Source: Clostridia bacterium
GTDB taxonomy: Bacteria; Bacillota; Clostridia; Oscillospirales; Acutalibacteraceae
Length of the DNA stretch: 61,218 nucleotides
Assembly (NCBI GenBank): GCA_017516965.1
Contig: JAFXAP010000011.1
Location: forward strand, 1-61,218
Direction: 5' to 3'
Each line of letters opens with the position of its first letter. Position 1 is the stretch's first letter. This document shows positions 44,326 to 54,358 of the stretch, piece after piece. The notes below the pieces were generated by a model. The model made no database searches and was not told the origin of the DNA. It worked only from the letters and a program-made list of their open reading frames with translations. A program made the position numbers and the translations under genes.

Positions 44326-45750
44326 ATGGGCGGTTTTTTTGGAATCACCTCAAAAAAAGACTGTATGATGGATGTGTTTTTTGGTGTGGATTATCATTCA
44401 CACCTTGGCACCCGTCGAGGCGGTCTTGCTGCATTCGATAGTGAAATTGGTCTGCAGCGTAAAATACATAATATTGAAAATTCACCCTTTAGAACAAAGT
44501 TTGAAAAAATCTTTGATGAAATGAAGGGTACGTCGGCCATCGGTTGCATAAGTGATACCGACCCACAGCCAATGCTTATACGTTCAAAATTTGGCACGTA
44601 TGCTATTTGTACGGTAGGTATTATAAACAACGTTGATGAACTTATTGATAAGTGTCTTGCTCAAACCGGTGTGTATTTTGATGCAATGACTGGCGGTAGG
44701 GTAAACACCACCGAGTTAGTTGCGGCGCTTGTTAATCAAAAAGAAACCTTTGTTGACGGCATTAAATTTGCGCAAGAGCAAATTGACGGAACAATGTCAA
44801 TTTTGATTTTAACAAGCAAAGGCGCAATAATTGCTGCCCGTGATAAGCTTGGCAGAATACCCGTTCTTGTTGGAAAAAATGAGGACGGTTATGCAGTAAC
44901 TTTTGAGTCGTTTGCTTATCAAAAACTCGGATATGTTGATGAAAAAGAACTTGGTCCTGGTGAGGTTGTAAAGATTACACCTGATGGCATTAAGCAGTTG
45001 TCAGAGCCTGGTAAGAAAAAGCGTATCTGTTCTTTCCTTTGGAGTTATTACGGTTATCCAACGTCAACCTATGAAGGTGTTAATGTTGAAACGATGCGTT
45101 GTAGAAACGGTGAAATTATGGCAGAAGCCGACCGTAAAAACGGAGTAGCGCAGGATGTTGATTACGTTGGTGGCGTTCCTGATTCGGGTATCCCACACGC
45201 AATTGGTTATTCAAATGAAAGCGGTAAAAAATATGCTCGAGCCTTTATTAAATATACTCCTACATGGGCTCGTAGTTTTACCCCTGCTAAGCAAAGCGAT
45301 CGTAATAAAGTTGCGCGAATGAAACAAATACCCGTTCACGATTTTATTGTTGATAAAAATCTTCTTTTTGTTGATGATTCAATAGTTCGCGGTACACAGC
45401 TTAAAGAAACTGTTGATTTTCTTTATGAAAACGGCGCAAAATCAGTACATATGCGTTCAGCGTGCCCACCGATAATGTATGGTTGTAAATATCTAAACTT
45501 TTCGCGTTCTACGAGCGATATGGAACTTATCGCCCGTCGTGTTATTATTGAACTTGAGGGCGAAGAAGGCTTAAAGTATATCGATGAGTATTCAAACGGT
45601 GCAACCGAACGTGGTAAAAAATTGCGTAAATCTATTTGCGACAAGTTAGGTTTTGCATCTCTAGAATTCCAATCACTCGAAGGTATTATTAAGGCAATTG
45701 GATTGGATGAATGCGACCTTTGCACATATTGTTGGAATGGAAAGGAATAA
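44326..45750 (+). CDS. purF: Amidophosphoribosyltransferase-family protein without the N-terminal catalytic Cys
   Basis: PurF commits PRPP to purine synthesis. The 474-aa protein has a class II glutaminase-like N-terminal domain and a phosphoribosyltransferase domain with the PRPP loop LLFVDDSIVRGTQ (~residue 350). C-terminal Cys in CPPIMYGC and CDLCTYC are plausible ligands of the PurF [4Fe-4S] cluster. The sequence starts MGGFFGI, where active PurF proteins have Cys (MCGI or CGVFGI), so the Ntn nucleophile is replaced by Gly. The usual HRG motif is also changed (HLGTRRGG). It may use free ammonia or pair with another enzyme. No alternative upstream start supplies a Cys. Confidence 0.88.
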   Translation: MGGFFGITSKKDCMMDVFFGVDYHSHLGTRRGGLAAFDSEIGLQRKIHNIENSPFRTKFEKIFDEMKGTSAIGCISDTDPQPMLIRSKFGTYAICTVGIINNVDELIDKCLAQTGVYFDAMTGGRVNTTELVAALVNQKETFVDGIKFAQEQIDGTMSILILTSKGAIIAARDKLGRIPVLVGKNEDGYAVTFESFAYQKLGYVDEKELGPGEVVKITPDGIKQLSEPGKKKRICSFLWSYYGYPTSTYEGVNVETMRCRNGEIMAEADRKNGVAQDVDYVGGVPDSGIPHAIGYSNESGKKYARAFIKYTPTWARSFTPAKQSDRNKVARMKQIPVHDFIVDKNLLFVDDSIVRGTQLKETVDFLYENGAKSVHMRSACPPIMYGCKYLNFSRSTSDMELIARRVIIELEGEEGLKYIDEYSNGATERGKKLRKSICDKLGFASLEFQSLEGIIKAIGLDECDLCTYCWNGKE

Positions 45751-45756
45751 GTAATA

Positions 45757-46797
45757 ATGCATAATAATTCTAAATCAGAAGCATACGCTGCTGCGGGCGT
45801 TGATATTACCGCAGGTTATAAATCAGTAGAACTTATGAAAGCGCATATTGCGCGTACAAAAAATGCAGGTTGCCTTGATGACGTTGGTGGCTTTGGCGGT
45901 TGCTTTGGTTTGCCGGGTGGTTATGAAGAACCCGTTTTGGTAAGCGGTACTGACGGTTGCGGCACAAAGGTAAAACTTGCAATTTTAATGGATAAGCACG
46001 ATACCATTGGTATTGATGCTGTTGCAATGTGTGTTAATGACATTATCTGCTGTGGCGCAAAACCACTTTTCTTCCTTGATTATATTGCCTGTGGAAAAAA
46101 CATTCCTGAAAAAATTGCATCTATTGTGAGTGGCGTTTGTGAAGGTTGCGTTCAGTCAGGTGCGGCGCTTATTGGTGGCGAGACTGCTGAGCATCCAGGT
46201 ATGATGCCTATAGATGATTATGATCTTGCAGGTTTTGCGGTTGGCATTGTCGACAAGAAAAAAATTCTTGACAATAATGCAGTTTCTGCAGGCGACGTTG
46301 TAATTGCATTGCCATCTACCGGTGTTCACTCTAATGGTTTTTCACTTGTGCGCAAGGTTTTTGATATTGAAAACTGCGACCTTACCGCATACAAGGATGA
46401 ACTTGGTGGTAAGACATTAGGTGAAACATTGCTTACACCTACAAAAATTTATGTAAAACCTGTTTTAGCACTTATTGATGCAGTTAAGGTACACGCTATT
46501 TCACATATAACCGGCGGCGGATTTTATGAAAATATTCCACGCAGTTTACCTAAAGGCTATTCTGTTAAGGTGGACAAATCTTCTCTTAAAATATTGCCAA
46601 TTTTTAACCTTATTCAAAATGTTGGCGGTATATCTGAACGCGATATGTTTAACACCTATAATATGGGTGTTGGTATGAGCATTGTTGTTGCGCGTGAAGA
46701 TGCCGATAAAGCATTAGAAGTTTTAAAGGCAAATGGCGAAGACGCTTACATAATAGGTTCAGTTATAGAAAGCGACGAGGGTGTTATAATTGAGTAA
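45757..46797 (+). CDS. purM: Phosphoribosylformylglycinamidine cyclo-ligase (AIR synthetase)
   Basis: ATP-dependent closure of FGAM to AIR. The 346-aa protein has the family start AAAGVDITAGYKSVELMK, the LVSGTDGCGTKVKLA and GGETAEHPGM motifs and the C-terminal HISHITGGGFYENIPR-type segment. It starts 6 bases after purF and overlaps purN by 8. Confidence 0.97.
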   Translation: MHNNSKSEAYAAAGVDITAGYKSVELMKAHIARTKNAGCLDDVGGFGGCFGLPGGYEEPVLVSGTDGCGTKVKLAILMDKHDTIGIDAVAMCVNDIICCGAKPLFFLDYIACGKNIPEKIASIVSGVCEGCVQSGAALIGGETAEHPGMMPIDDYDLAGFAVGIVDKKKILDNNAVSAGDVVIALPSTGVHSNGFSLVRKVFDIENCDLTAYKDELGGKTLGETLLTPTKIYVKPVLALIDAVKVHAISHITGGGFYENIPRSLPKGYSVKVDKSSLKILPIFNLIQNVGGISERDMFNTYNMGVGMSIVVAREDADKALEVLKANGEDAYIIGSVIESDEGVIIE

Positions 46798-47425
46798 TAC
46801 AAAAAATATTGTTGTTTTGGTATCTGGTGGCGGAACAAATCTTCAGGCACTTATTGATGCCCAGTCTCGCGGTGAACTTGGAAACGGAAAAATTACCTGT
46901 GTAATTTCATCTAAAGCCGATGCATATGCGCTTACCCGCGCCAGTGATAATGGCATTAAAACGCGTGTGCTTATTAGAAAAGATTATGCTGACATTTCGT
47001 CATACAGCAAAGCTATGCGCGATGCATTAATTGAAGAAAAAGCAGATGTTGTGGTTTATGCAGGCTTTATGACAATACTTGACGAAAATGTTTGCGATGC
47101 GTTTGAAAACCGTATGATAAATGTTCATCCGGCTCTTATTCCTAGTTTTTGCGGCAAGGGTTATTATGGACTTCACGTTCACGAAGAAGCATTAAAAAAA
47201 GGTGTGAAAGTGTCGGGTGCTACAGTTCATTTTGTAACTGCTGAATGTGACGCAGGTCCAATAATTTTACAAAAAGCAGTTAATGTGCTTGATGATGACA
47301 CACCCGAAACTTTGCAAAAGCGAATTATGGAGCAGGCGGAATGGAAAATTTTGCCCGAAGCTGTAAAACTTCTTTGTGAAGACAAAATTGTTATAAAGAA
47401 TAATAAAACATTTATTAAAAAATAG
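46790..47425 (+). CDS. purN: Phosphoribosylglycinamide formyltransferase (PurN)
   Basis: Formylates GAR with 10-formyl-THF. The 211-aa protein has the N-terminal VLVSGGGTNLQALIDA, the NVHPALIPSF motif with catalytic His, and VSGATVHFVTAECDAGPII. The start is TTG 46790 inside the purM end, with GAGGGTG upstream. It depends on the folate supply from fhs at the operon end. Confidence 0.95.
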   Translation: MSNTKNIVVLVSGGGTNLQALIDAQSRGELGNGKITCVISSKADAYALTRASDNGIKTRVLIRKDYADISSYSKAMRDALIEEKADVVVYAGFMTILDENVCDAFENRMINVHPALIPSFCGKGYYGLHVHEEALKKGVKVSGATVHFVTAECDAGPIILQKAVNVLDDDTPETLQKRIMEQAEWKILPEAVKLLCEDKIVIKNNKTFIKK

Positions 47426-47438
47426 GAGATATTTTGGT

Positions 47439-48155
47439 ATGGAAATTAAAACTCTTGAAAATGAGCTTAATTCTTTAGCTTATCACGGCAGAGGTATTAT
47501 AATCGGTAAAAGTGCAGACGGTGAAAAGGCTATTACCGCCTACTTTATAATGGGTAGAAGTGAAAACAGCCGTAACCGCGTATTTATAGAAGATGGTGAG
47601 GGTATCAGAACTCAGGCATTTGATGATTCAAAAATGGTAGACCCACATCTTATTATCTACGCACCTGTTCGTGTACTTGGTAATAAAACTATTGTTACTA
47701 ATGGCGACCAAACCGATACAATCTATGAACTTATGGATAGACAAATGACATTTGAGCAGGCGCTTCGTACCCGTGAGTTTGAGGATGACCGTCCTAACTT
47801 TACACCACGAATTTCAGGAATTATACGTCTTGAAAACGGTGATATGAACTACGCTATGTCTATTTTAAAATCTGCAGAGGGTGATGATTCTTCTTGCCAA
47901 AGATATACCTTTGCTTATTCAACTCCTCTTGCCGGTAAGGCTAAATTTATTCATACCTATAAATGTGACGGTAATCCACTTCCAAGTTTTGAGGGTGAAC
48001 CTAAAACATTAGAACTTCCGGATGTTGATATTGATTCTCTTACCGATATTATTTGGAAAAATTTAAATGAAGATAACAAGGTATCTTTGTTCGTAAGATA
48101 TATTGATTTAAAAACCGGTAAATATGAATCACGAATTGTTAACAAGAATGTATAA
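47439..48155 (+). CDS. purO: IMP cyclohydrolase, PurO-type (archaeal-like)
   Basis: Predicted last step of purine synthesis, FAICAR to IMP. The 238-aa protein matches the IMP_cyclohyd/PurO family first described in archaea (N-terminal AYHGRGIIIGKSADG, AYFIMGRSENSRNRVF, then PRISGIIRL), not the MGS-type domain of bifunctional PurH. The next gene encodes the formyltransferase half, so the two proteins together replace PurH. GGAGAT precedes the ATG. The family assignment rests on motif memory; the context is strong. Confidence 0.85.
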   Translation: MEIKTLENELNSLAYHGRGIIIGKSADGEKAITAYFIMGRSENSRNRVFIEDGEGIRTQAFDDSKMVDPHLIIYAPVRVLGNKTIVTNGDQTDTIYELMDRQMTFEQALRTREFEDDRPNFTPRISGIIRLENGDMNYAMSILKSAEGDDSSCQRYTFAYSTPLAGKAKFIHTYKCDGNPLPSFEGEPKTLELPDVDIDSLTDIIWKNLNEDNKVSLFVRYIDLKTGKYESRIVNKNV

Positions 48156-48166
48156 GGAGAAAACTC

Positions 48167-49351
48167 ATGAAAGAATTTGAACTTAAATATGGCTGTAACC
48201 CAAACCAAAAGCCATCAAAAATATATATGAAGGACGGAAGTGAACTTCCAATAGAAATTTTGTGTGGCAGACCTGGCTATATTAATTTTCTTGATGCATT
48301 CAATTCCTGGCAACTTGTAAAAGAACTAAAAGTTGCATTAGGTCTTCCCGCAGTTACTTCTTTTAAACACGTAAGTCCTACATCGGCGGCAGTTGGTGTA
48401 CCGCTTAGCGATAAACTTAAAAAGGCTTGTTTTGTTGATGATATTGATGGTCTTGATGAGTCTCCACTTGCTTGCGCTTATGCACGTGCTCGTGGTACAG
48501 ACCGTATGTGTTCTTTTGGCGATTGGGTAGCGCTTTCTGATATATGTGACGTTACCACCGCTAAAATGATTAAGCGCGAGGTTTCTGACGGTGTTATTGC
48601 ACCGGGTTATGAACCTGAGGCGCTTGAAATTCTTAAATCAAAAAGAAACGGTAACTATAACATTGTAAAAATTGATCCTGATTATGTACCCCAAGTTCAA
48701 GAAACAAAGCAGGTATTTGGTATCACATTTGAACAGGGTAGAAACAATTTTGAAATTAATCGTGAGTTGCTTTCTAACATTGTTACCGATAATAAGGATT
48801 TGCCCGAAAGCGCAATTCGTGACCTTATTATTGCGCTTATTACCCTTAAATATACACAGTCTAACTCTGTTTGCTATGCAGTTGATGGTCAGGCTATCGG
48901 TGTAGGTGCCGGTCAGCAGTCACGTATTCACTGTACCCGTCTTGCAGGCACTAAGGCTGACACTTGGTTCTTGCGTCAGCACGATAAGGTATTAAACCTT
49001 CCTTTTAAAGATACATTAGGTCGTCCTGATCGTGATAACGTTATTGACGGTTATATAAATCAAAATGAAGAAGATGTTTGCGCTGACGGTAACTGGGAAA
49101 AGTACTTTACAGTAAAGCCAGAGCCTTTCACTTTAGAAGAACAAAAAGCATATCTTGCAACTATAGATGGAGTTGCACTAGGTTCAGATGCTTTCTTCCC
49201 ATTTGATGATAATATTGAACGCGCTAAGCGTAGCGGCGTTAAATATATTGCAGAACCGGGTGGTTCAATCCGTGACGATGTTGTTATTGATTGCTGTAAT
49301 AAATACGGCATAGCTATGGCATTTACCGGTATGCGTTTGTTCCACCATTAA
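48167..49351 (+). CDS. AICAR formyltransferase, stand-alone (PurH C-terminal domain only)
   Basis: Formylates AICAR with 10-formyl-THF. The 394-aa protein resembles the AICARFT domain of PurH: N-terminal LKYGCNPNQKPSKIY, the SFKHVSPTSAAVGVPL motif with the catalytic Lys-His pair, ALITLKYTQSNSVCYAVDGQ and GAGQQSRIHCTRLAG. The N-terminal IMP cyclohydrolase domain of PurH is missing, supplied by the preceding PurO-type gene. AAGGAG precedes the ATG. ZMP, its substrate, is the ligand class of the operon's riboswitch. Confidence 0.9.
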   Translation: MKEFELKYGCNPNQKPSKIYMKDGSELPIEILCGRPGYINFLDAFNSWQLVKELKVALGLPAVTSFKHVSPTSAAVGVPLSDKLKKACFVDDIDGLDESPLACAYARARGTDRMCSFGDWVALSDICDVTTAKMIKREVSDGVIAPGYEPEALEILKSKRNGNYNIVKIDPDYVPQVQETKQVFGITFEQGRNNFEINRELLSNIVTDNKDLPESAIRDLIIALITLKYTQSNSVCYAVDGQAIGVGAGQQSRIHCTRLAGTKADTWFLRQHDKVLNLPFKDTLGRPDRDNVIDGYINQNEEDVCADGNWEKYFTVKPEPFTLEEQKAYLATIDGVALGSDAFFPFDDNIERAKRSGVKYIAEPGGSIRDDVVIDCCNKYGIAMAFTGMRLFHH

Positions 49352-49373
49352 TATAAAAATTTTTGGAGTTATT

Positions 49374-50645
49374 ATGAAAATTCTAGTTGTGGGTGGCGGC
49401 GGTCGAGAACACGCCATCATCAAAAAAATAAAAGAAAATAAAATCGTAGAGCAAATTTATGCATTGCCGGGTAACGGCGGTATTGCGGCTGACGCTGTGT
49501 GCGTTGATATTGCGGCTACAAACATAGAAGCGATTGTTGAATTTGCCACAACAAATAAAATTGACTATGCAATTGTAGCGCCTGACGATCCGCTGGTTCT
49601 TGGTTGTGTGGACGCATTAAACCAAAAGGGTATTCCATCTTTTGGACCTGATAAGGCTGCTGCCATAATTGAAGGTAGCAAGGTTTTTTCAAAAAATCTT
49701 ATGAAAAAATACGGTATTCCTACAGCGGAGTATGAAGTGTTTGATGATGTTCAAAAAGCTTTGGAATATCTTGATACTGCACCCATTCCTACAGTTATCA
49801 AGGCTGATGGTTTGGCTTTGGGTAAGGGCGTTATTATAGCGCAAACACGTGATGAAGCCCGCGCAGCTGTTGTATCTATTATGCAGGACAAGCAGTTTGG
49901 TAAAAGCGGTGACAACATTGTTATAGAAGAGTTTTTGACAGGTCCTGAAGTTTCTGTGCTTTCTTTTACTGACGGTAATGTGGTGGTTCCTATGATTTCA
50001 TCAATGGACCATAAAAGAGCGGGTGACAATGATACCGGTCTTAACACAGGTGGTATGGGTACTGTGGCACCAAACCCATATTATACCGATAAAATTGCCG
50101 ATGAATGTATGGAAAAAATCTTTTTGCCTACAATTCGCGCAATGAAATCAGAAGGCAGAACATTCAAGGGTTGTCTTTACTTTGGTCTTATGCTTACACC
50201 AAACGGACCAAAGGTTATTGAATATAACTGTCGTTTTGGTGACCCTGAAACACAGGTTGTTTTACCTTTGCTTGAGAGTGATTTGCTTACAGTAATGCAG
50301 GCAGTAACTAATGAAACTTTAGCCGATACCGAGGTTAAGTTCAGCGATAAAAATGCTTGTTGTGTAATTATGGCGTCAAAAGGCTATCCCTCAAGTTATG
50401 AAAAGGGTTATGAAATTACAATACCTAATGATTTGCTCGATAGCACTTATGTTGCAGGTGCTACATTAAAAGACGGCAAACTGCTTACAAGCGGTGGTAG
50501 AGTACTTGGTGTAACTTCTGTTGAAGATACACTTAAAGATTCTATTGAATCATCATATAAAAAGGTAGAAAACATTATGTTTGATAATCGTTACTACCGT
50601 AATGATATAGGTGCAAAGGCTTTAAAAGCAGGGGAGGCAAAATAA
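49374..50645 (+). CDS. purD: Phosphoribosylamine-glycine ligase (GAR synthetase)
   Basis: Second step: phosphoribosylamine plus glycine plus ATP to GAR. The 423-aa ATP-grasp protein has the N-terminal ILVVGGGGREHAI, IKADGLALGKGV, and the signature NCRFGDPETQVVLPLL. The stop is followed directly by purL. Confidence 0.97.
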   Translation: MKILVVGGGGREHAIIKKIKENKIVEQIYALPGNGGIAADAVCVDIAATNIEAIVEFATTNKIDYAIVAPDDPLVLGCVDALNQKGIPSFGPDKAAAIIEGSKVFSKNLMKKYGIPTAEYEVFDDVQKALEYLDTAPIPTVIKADGLALGKGVIIAQTRDEARAAVVSIMQDKQFGKSGDNIVIEEFLTGPEVSVLSFTDGNVVVPMISSMDHKRAGDNDTGLNTGGMGTVAPNPYYTDKIADECMEKIFLPTIRAMKSEGRTFKGCLYFGLMLTPNGPKVIEYNCRFGDPETQVVLPLLESDLLTVMQAVTNETLADTEVKFSDKNACCVIMASKGYPSSYEKGYEITIPNDLLDSTYVAGATLKDGKLLTSGGRVLGVTSVEDTLKDSIESSYKKVENIMFDNRYYRNDIGAKALKAGEAK

Positions 50646-53600
50646 ATGGTATATAGAGTTTATGTAGAAAAGAAAAAAGAACTTGCTAATGAAGCAATGG
50701 GTTTGCTTAGCGAAGCTAAAAATTTGCTAGGCATAACAAATCTTACAGATGTTAGAATCTTTAATCGTTATGATGCTGAAAACATCACCGAAGAATTGTT
50801 TAACTACGCTATTGGTACAGTTTTTTCTGAACCACAGCTTGATATTGCAACTTCAGATATTGAAACTGGCGATGCCACTGTCTTTGCAGTAGAATTTTTA
50901 CCCGGTCAGTTTGATCAGCGCGCAGATTCAGCAGCTCAGTGCATACAAATTATATCTCAGGGCGACCGTCCTCTTATACGCTCGGCAAAGGTTTATGCGC
51001 TTTATGGCAAACTTACTGACACCGATATTAACGAAATTAAGAAATATGTTATCAACCCTGTTGAAGCGCGTGAAGCAGACCTTGCATTGCCGCAAACTTT
51101 GGCAACAAAGTATGATATTCCTACAACTGTAAAAACACTTGAAGGATTTTTGTCACTTGACCGTGAGGGTCTTGAAAAGTTTGTTAAAGATATGGGTCTT
51201 GCAATGGATGCTGATGATATTGCTTTTTGCCAGAATTACTTTAAAACTGAGGGCAGAGAGCCAACTATCACAGAAATCCGTATGATTGATACATATTGGT
51301 CTGATCACTGCCGTCATACCACCTTTTTAACAGTTATTGATGATGTTAAGTTTGAAGACGAACTTTTGCAGAGTGCTTATGATGAATATATTGCAGTACG
51401 TAAGGAACTTGGACGCACAAAGCCAATTTGTCTTATGGACATTGCTACTGTTGCTGTTAAGTATTTAAAAGAAAACGGTAAACTTGAAAAACTTGATGAG
51501 TCAGAAGAAATAAACGCTTGCACTGTAAAAATAAACGTAGACGTTGATGGTGTAAGTGAACCTTGGCTTTTGTTATTTAAAAATGAGACACACAATCACC
51601 CAACCGAAATTGAACCCTTTGGTGGTGCGGCTACCTGTATTGGTGGCGCTATTCGTGACCCGCTTTCAGGTCGCTCATATGTTTATGGCGCAATGCGTGT
51701 TACAGGCGCTGCTGACCCAACAGTTCCGGTAAGTGAAACTATACCTGGTAAATTGCCACAGCGTAAAATTGTTACTACTGCGGCGGCTGGTTATTCTTCA
51801 TACGGTAATCAGATTGGTCTTGCAACCGGTATTGTTGATGAAATCTATCATCCCGGTTATGCGGCTAAACGTATGGAAATTGGCGCTGTTATTGCGGCGG
51901 CTCCCGCTGAAAATGTCCGTCGTGAAGTTCCGGCTCCAGGTGATATTGTTATTCTCTTAGGCGGTAGTACCGGTCGTGACGGTATTGGTGGCGCTACTGG
52001 TTCTTCAAAAGCACACACAGCGCAATCGGTTGAAACCTGTGGCGCAGAGGTTCAAAAGGGTAATGCTCCTGAAGAACGCAAATTACAACGTCTTTTCCGT
52101 AACAAGACTGCTACACAAATGATTAAACGTTGTAACGACTTTGGTGCAGGCGGTGTATCTGTTGCTATTGGTGAACTTGCTGACGGTCTTGAAATTAACC
52201 TTAATGCAGTTCCTAAAAAATATGAAGGTCTTGACGGTACCGAAATTGCTATCAGCGAATCACAAGAGCGTATGGCTGTTGTTGTTGAACCACACAATGT
52301 AGATGCTTTCTTAAGCCTTGCGGCTGAAGAAAATTTACAGGCTTGCCCAGTTGCTGAGGTTAAAGCCGAGCCACGTCTTGTAATGAATTGGAACGGTCAA
52401 AAAATTGTTGATATCAGCCGAGAATTCTTGAATTCTAACGGTGCTGATAAACATATTACAATTACCCCTGAAGCTCCTAAGGCGTTTGGCGGTCCTGTTG
52501 AGGGCGGTTTTGTAGAAAATTATAAAAAGATTGCCGATGACCTTAATATGTGCTCAAAACGTGGTCTTTCAGAGCGTTTTGACTCTACAATCGGCGCTGG
52601 TACTGTTCTTATGCCATTTGGTGGTAAGCATCAGTTAACACCAATTCAGGCAATGGTGCAAAAGATTTCTGTAGAGAAAAAACACACCGACGATTGCTCA
52701 CTTATGTCTTGGGGCTATAACCCATTTATTACCGAGCTTAGTCCTTATCACGGTGCATATCTTGCAGTTGTTGAATCGGTTTCAAAACTTATTGCAACAG
52801 GCGCTAAATTTGAGGATGTATATTTAACCTTCCAGGAATATTTTGAAAAACCCGGTACAGATGGCAAACGTTGGGGTAAACCACTCGCGGCACTACTCGG
52901 CGCATTTAAAGCACAAAAGGAATTGGGAATTGGTTCTATCGGTGGTAAGGATTCGATGAGTGGTTCTTTTGAGGATCTTGACGTTCCACCAACTCTCGTT
53001 TCTTTTGCTGTTACTACCGAAAAAATCAAAGATATTGTTTCTCCTGAATTTAAATCAGCAGGTAATAAACTTGTGTTGTTTGCTCCGATTTATGATGAAG
53101 ATACAAATCTTCCTAACACTAAATCTCTTATTTCAACATTTAATACTGTTACTGCGCTTATGCGTTCAGGCAAGGTTGTTTCTTGTTATACACCAGGTCT
53201 TGGCGGTATAGCAGAAGCAGTTATGAAAATGAGTTTTGGTAATGGCCTTGGCTTTAAATATGAAGATTACCTAAGTGTTGCAAAATTATTTGATTACTCA
53301 TATGGCGCATTTTTGCTTGAAGTAACCGAAGACATTGATGACGGTATTACAATTGGTACTGTAACCGATGACGGAAAAATTACACTTGGTAGTGAGAGCG
53401 TTTGCATTAATGAGTTACTTGGTATATATGAAGATAAATTGGAGTCAGTTTATAGCTGTAATATACCTGATGCAAAAACACCTATGCAAAACTTTGAATT
53501 TAAAGCAAGCGAGTATCCAGCTCCTTCGATTAAGGTAGCGCATCCTAAGGTTCTTATTCCTGCTTTTCCCGGTACTAACTGTGAATTTGACAGCGCAAAG

Positions 53601-54338
53601 GCTATGCGTGATGCAGGCGCTGACCCTGAAATTATTGTTATTAAAAACCTTACAGCTTCCGGTATTCAATCAAGTATTGAAGAGTTTGCTACCAAACTTA
53701 AAGATGCGCAGATGATATTTATACCCGGTGGTTTCTCAGGCGGTGATGAACCTGACGGTAGCGGTAAGTTTATAACTGCATTTTTCCGCAATGCCGCTAT
53801 TAAAGATGGAGTTACAGATTTGCTTGATAACCGAGATGGTTTGATGTGTGGTATTTGTAACGGTTTCCAAGCTCTTATTAAACTAGGACTTGTACCTTAT
53901 GGTAAGATTATTGATACCGATGAAAACTGTCCAACACTTACATTTAACACAATAGCGCGTCACCAATCACGCATTGTTCGTACACGTGTTGCATCTAATA
54001 AATCACCGTGGTTGTCACTTACAAATGTTGGTGATATTTACAATGTGCCGATTTCACACGGCGAGGGTCGTTTCTTAGCAAGTGAAGAGCTTATCAAGCA
54101 ACTAGCTAAAAATGGTCAGATTGCTACACAGTATGTTGATCTTGACGGCAATGCTACAAGTGATGTTCACTTTAATCCAAACAACTCAATGTATGCTATT
54201 GAGGGTATTACTTCACCCGATGGCCGTGTATTTGGTAAAATGGGTCATAGTGAGCGTATCGGTGAAGGACTTTACAAGAACGTTCTTGGTGAATATGATA
54301 TCCGTATGTTTGAGGCTGCGGTTAAATACTTTAAATAA
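50646..54338 (+). CDS. purL: Phosphoribosylformylglycinamidine synthase, single-chain PurL with fused glutaminase
   Basis: Converts FGAR to FGAM with glutamine and ATP. The 1230-aa protein carries an N-terminal PurS-like part, two synthetase halves (linker [38 protein letters not shown], and a second with [13 protein letters not shown]). A C-terminal class I glutaminase has the nucleophile Cys1071 (GICNGFQ) and His/Glu in PISHGEGRF. So PurL keeps a full glutaminase, unlike PurF in the same operon. It starts right after purD with GGGAGG upstream. Confidence 0.97.
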   Translation: MVYRVYVEKKKELANEAMGLLSEAKNLLGITNLTDVRIFNRYDAENITEELFNYAIGTVFSEPQLDIATSDIETGDATVFAVEFLPGQFDQRADSAAQCIQIISQGDRPLIRSAKVYALYGKLTDTDINEIKKYVINPVEAREADLALPQTLATKYDIPTTVKTLEGFLSLDREGLEKFVKDMGLAMDADDIAFCQNYFKTEGREPTITEIRMIDTYWSDHCRHTTFLTVIDDVKFEDELLQSAYDEYIAVRKELGRTKPICLMDIATVAVKYLKENGKLEKLDESEEINACTVKINVDVDGVSEPWLLLFKNETHNHPTEIEPFGGAATCIGGAIRDPLSGRSYVYGAMRVTGAADPTVPVSETIPGKLPQRKIVTTAAAGYSSYGNQIGLATGIVDEIYHPGYAAKRMEIGAVIAAAPAENVRREVPAPGDIVILLGGSTGRDGIGGATGSSKAHTAQSVETCGAEVQKGNAPEERKLQRLFRNKTATQMIKRCNDFGAGGVSVAIGELADGLEINLNAVPKKYEGLDGTEIAISESQERMAVVVEPHNVDAFLSLAAEENLQACPVAEVKAEPRLVMNWNGQKIVDISREFLNSNGADKHITITPEAPKAFGGPVEGGFVENYKKIADDLNMCSKRGLSERFDSTIGAGTVLMPFGGKHQLTPIQAMVQKISVEKKHTDDCSLMSWGYNPFITELSPYHGAYLAVVESVSKLIATGAKFEDVYLTFQEYFEKPGTDGKRWGKPLAALLGAFKAQKELGIGSIGGKDSMSGSFEDLDVPPTLVSFAVTTEKIKDIVSPEFKSAGNKLVLFAPIYDEDTNLPNTKSLISTFNTVTALMRSGKVVSCYTPGLGGIAEAVMKMSFGNGLGFKYEDYLSVAKLFDYSYGAFLLEVTEDIDDGITIGTVTDDGKITLGSESVCINELLGIYEDKLESVYSCNIPDAKTPMQNFEFKASEYPAPSIKVAHPKVLIPAFPGTNCEFDSAKAMRDAGADPEIIVIKNLTASGIQSSIEEFATKLKDAQMIFIPGGFSGGDEPDGSGKFITAFFRNAAIKDGVTDLLDNRDGLMCGICNGFQALIKLGLVPYGKIIDTDENCPTLTFNTIARHQSRIVRTRVASNKSPWLSLTNVGDIYNVPISHGEGRFLASEELIKQLAKNGQIATQYVDLDGNATSDVHFNPNNSMYAIEGITSPDGRVFGKMGHSERIGEGLYKNVLGEYDIRMFEAAVKYFK

Positions 54339-54358
54339 TTTTATTGGAGGTAAATAAA

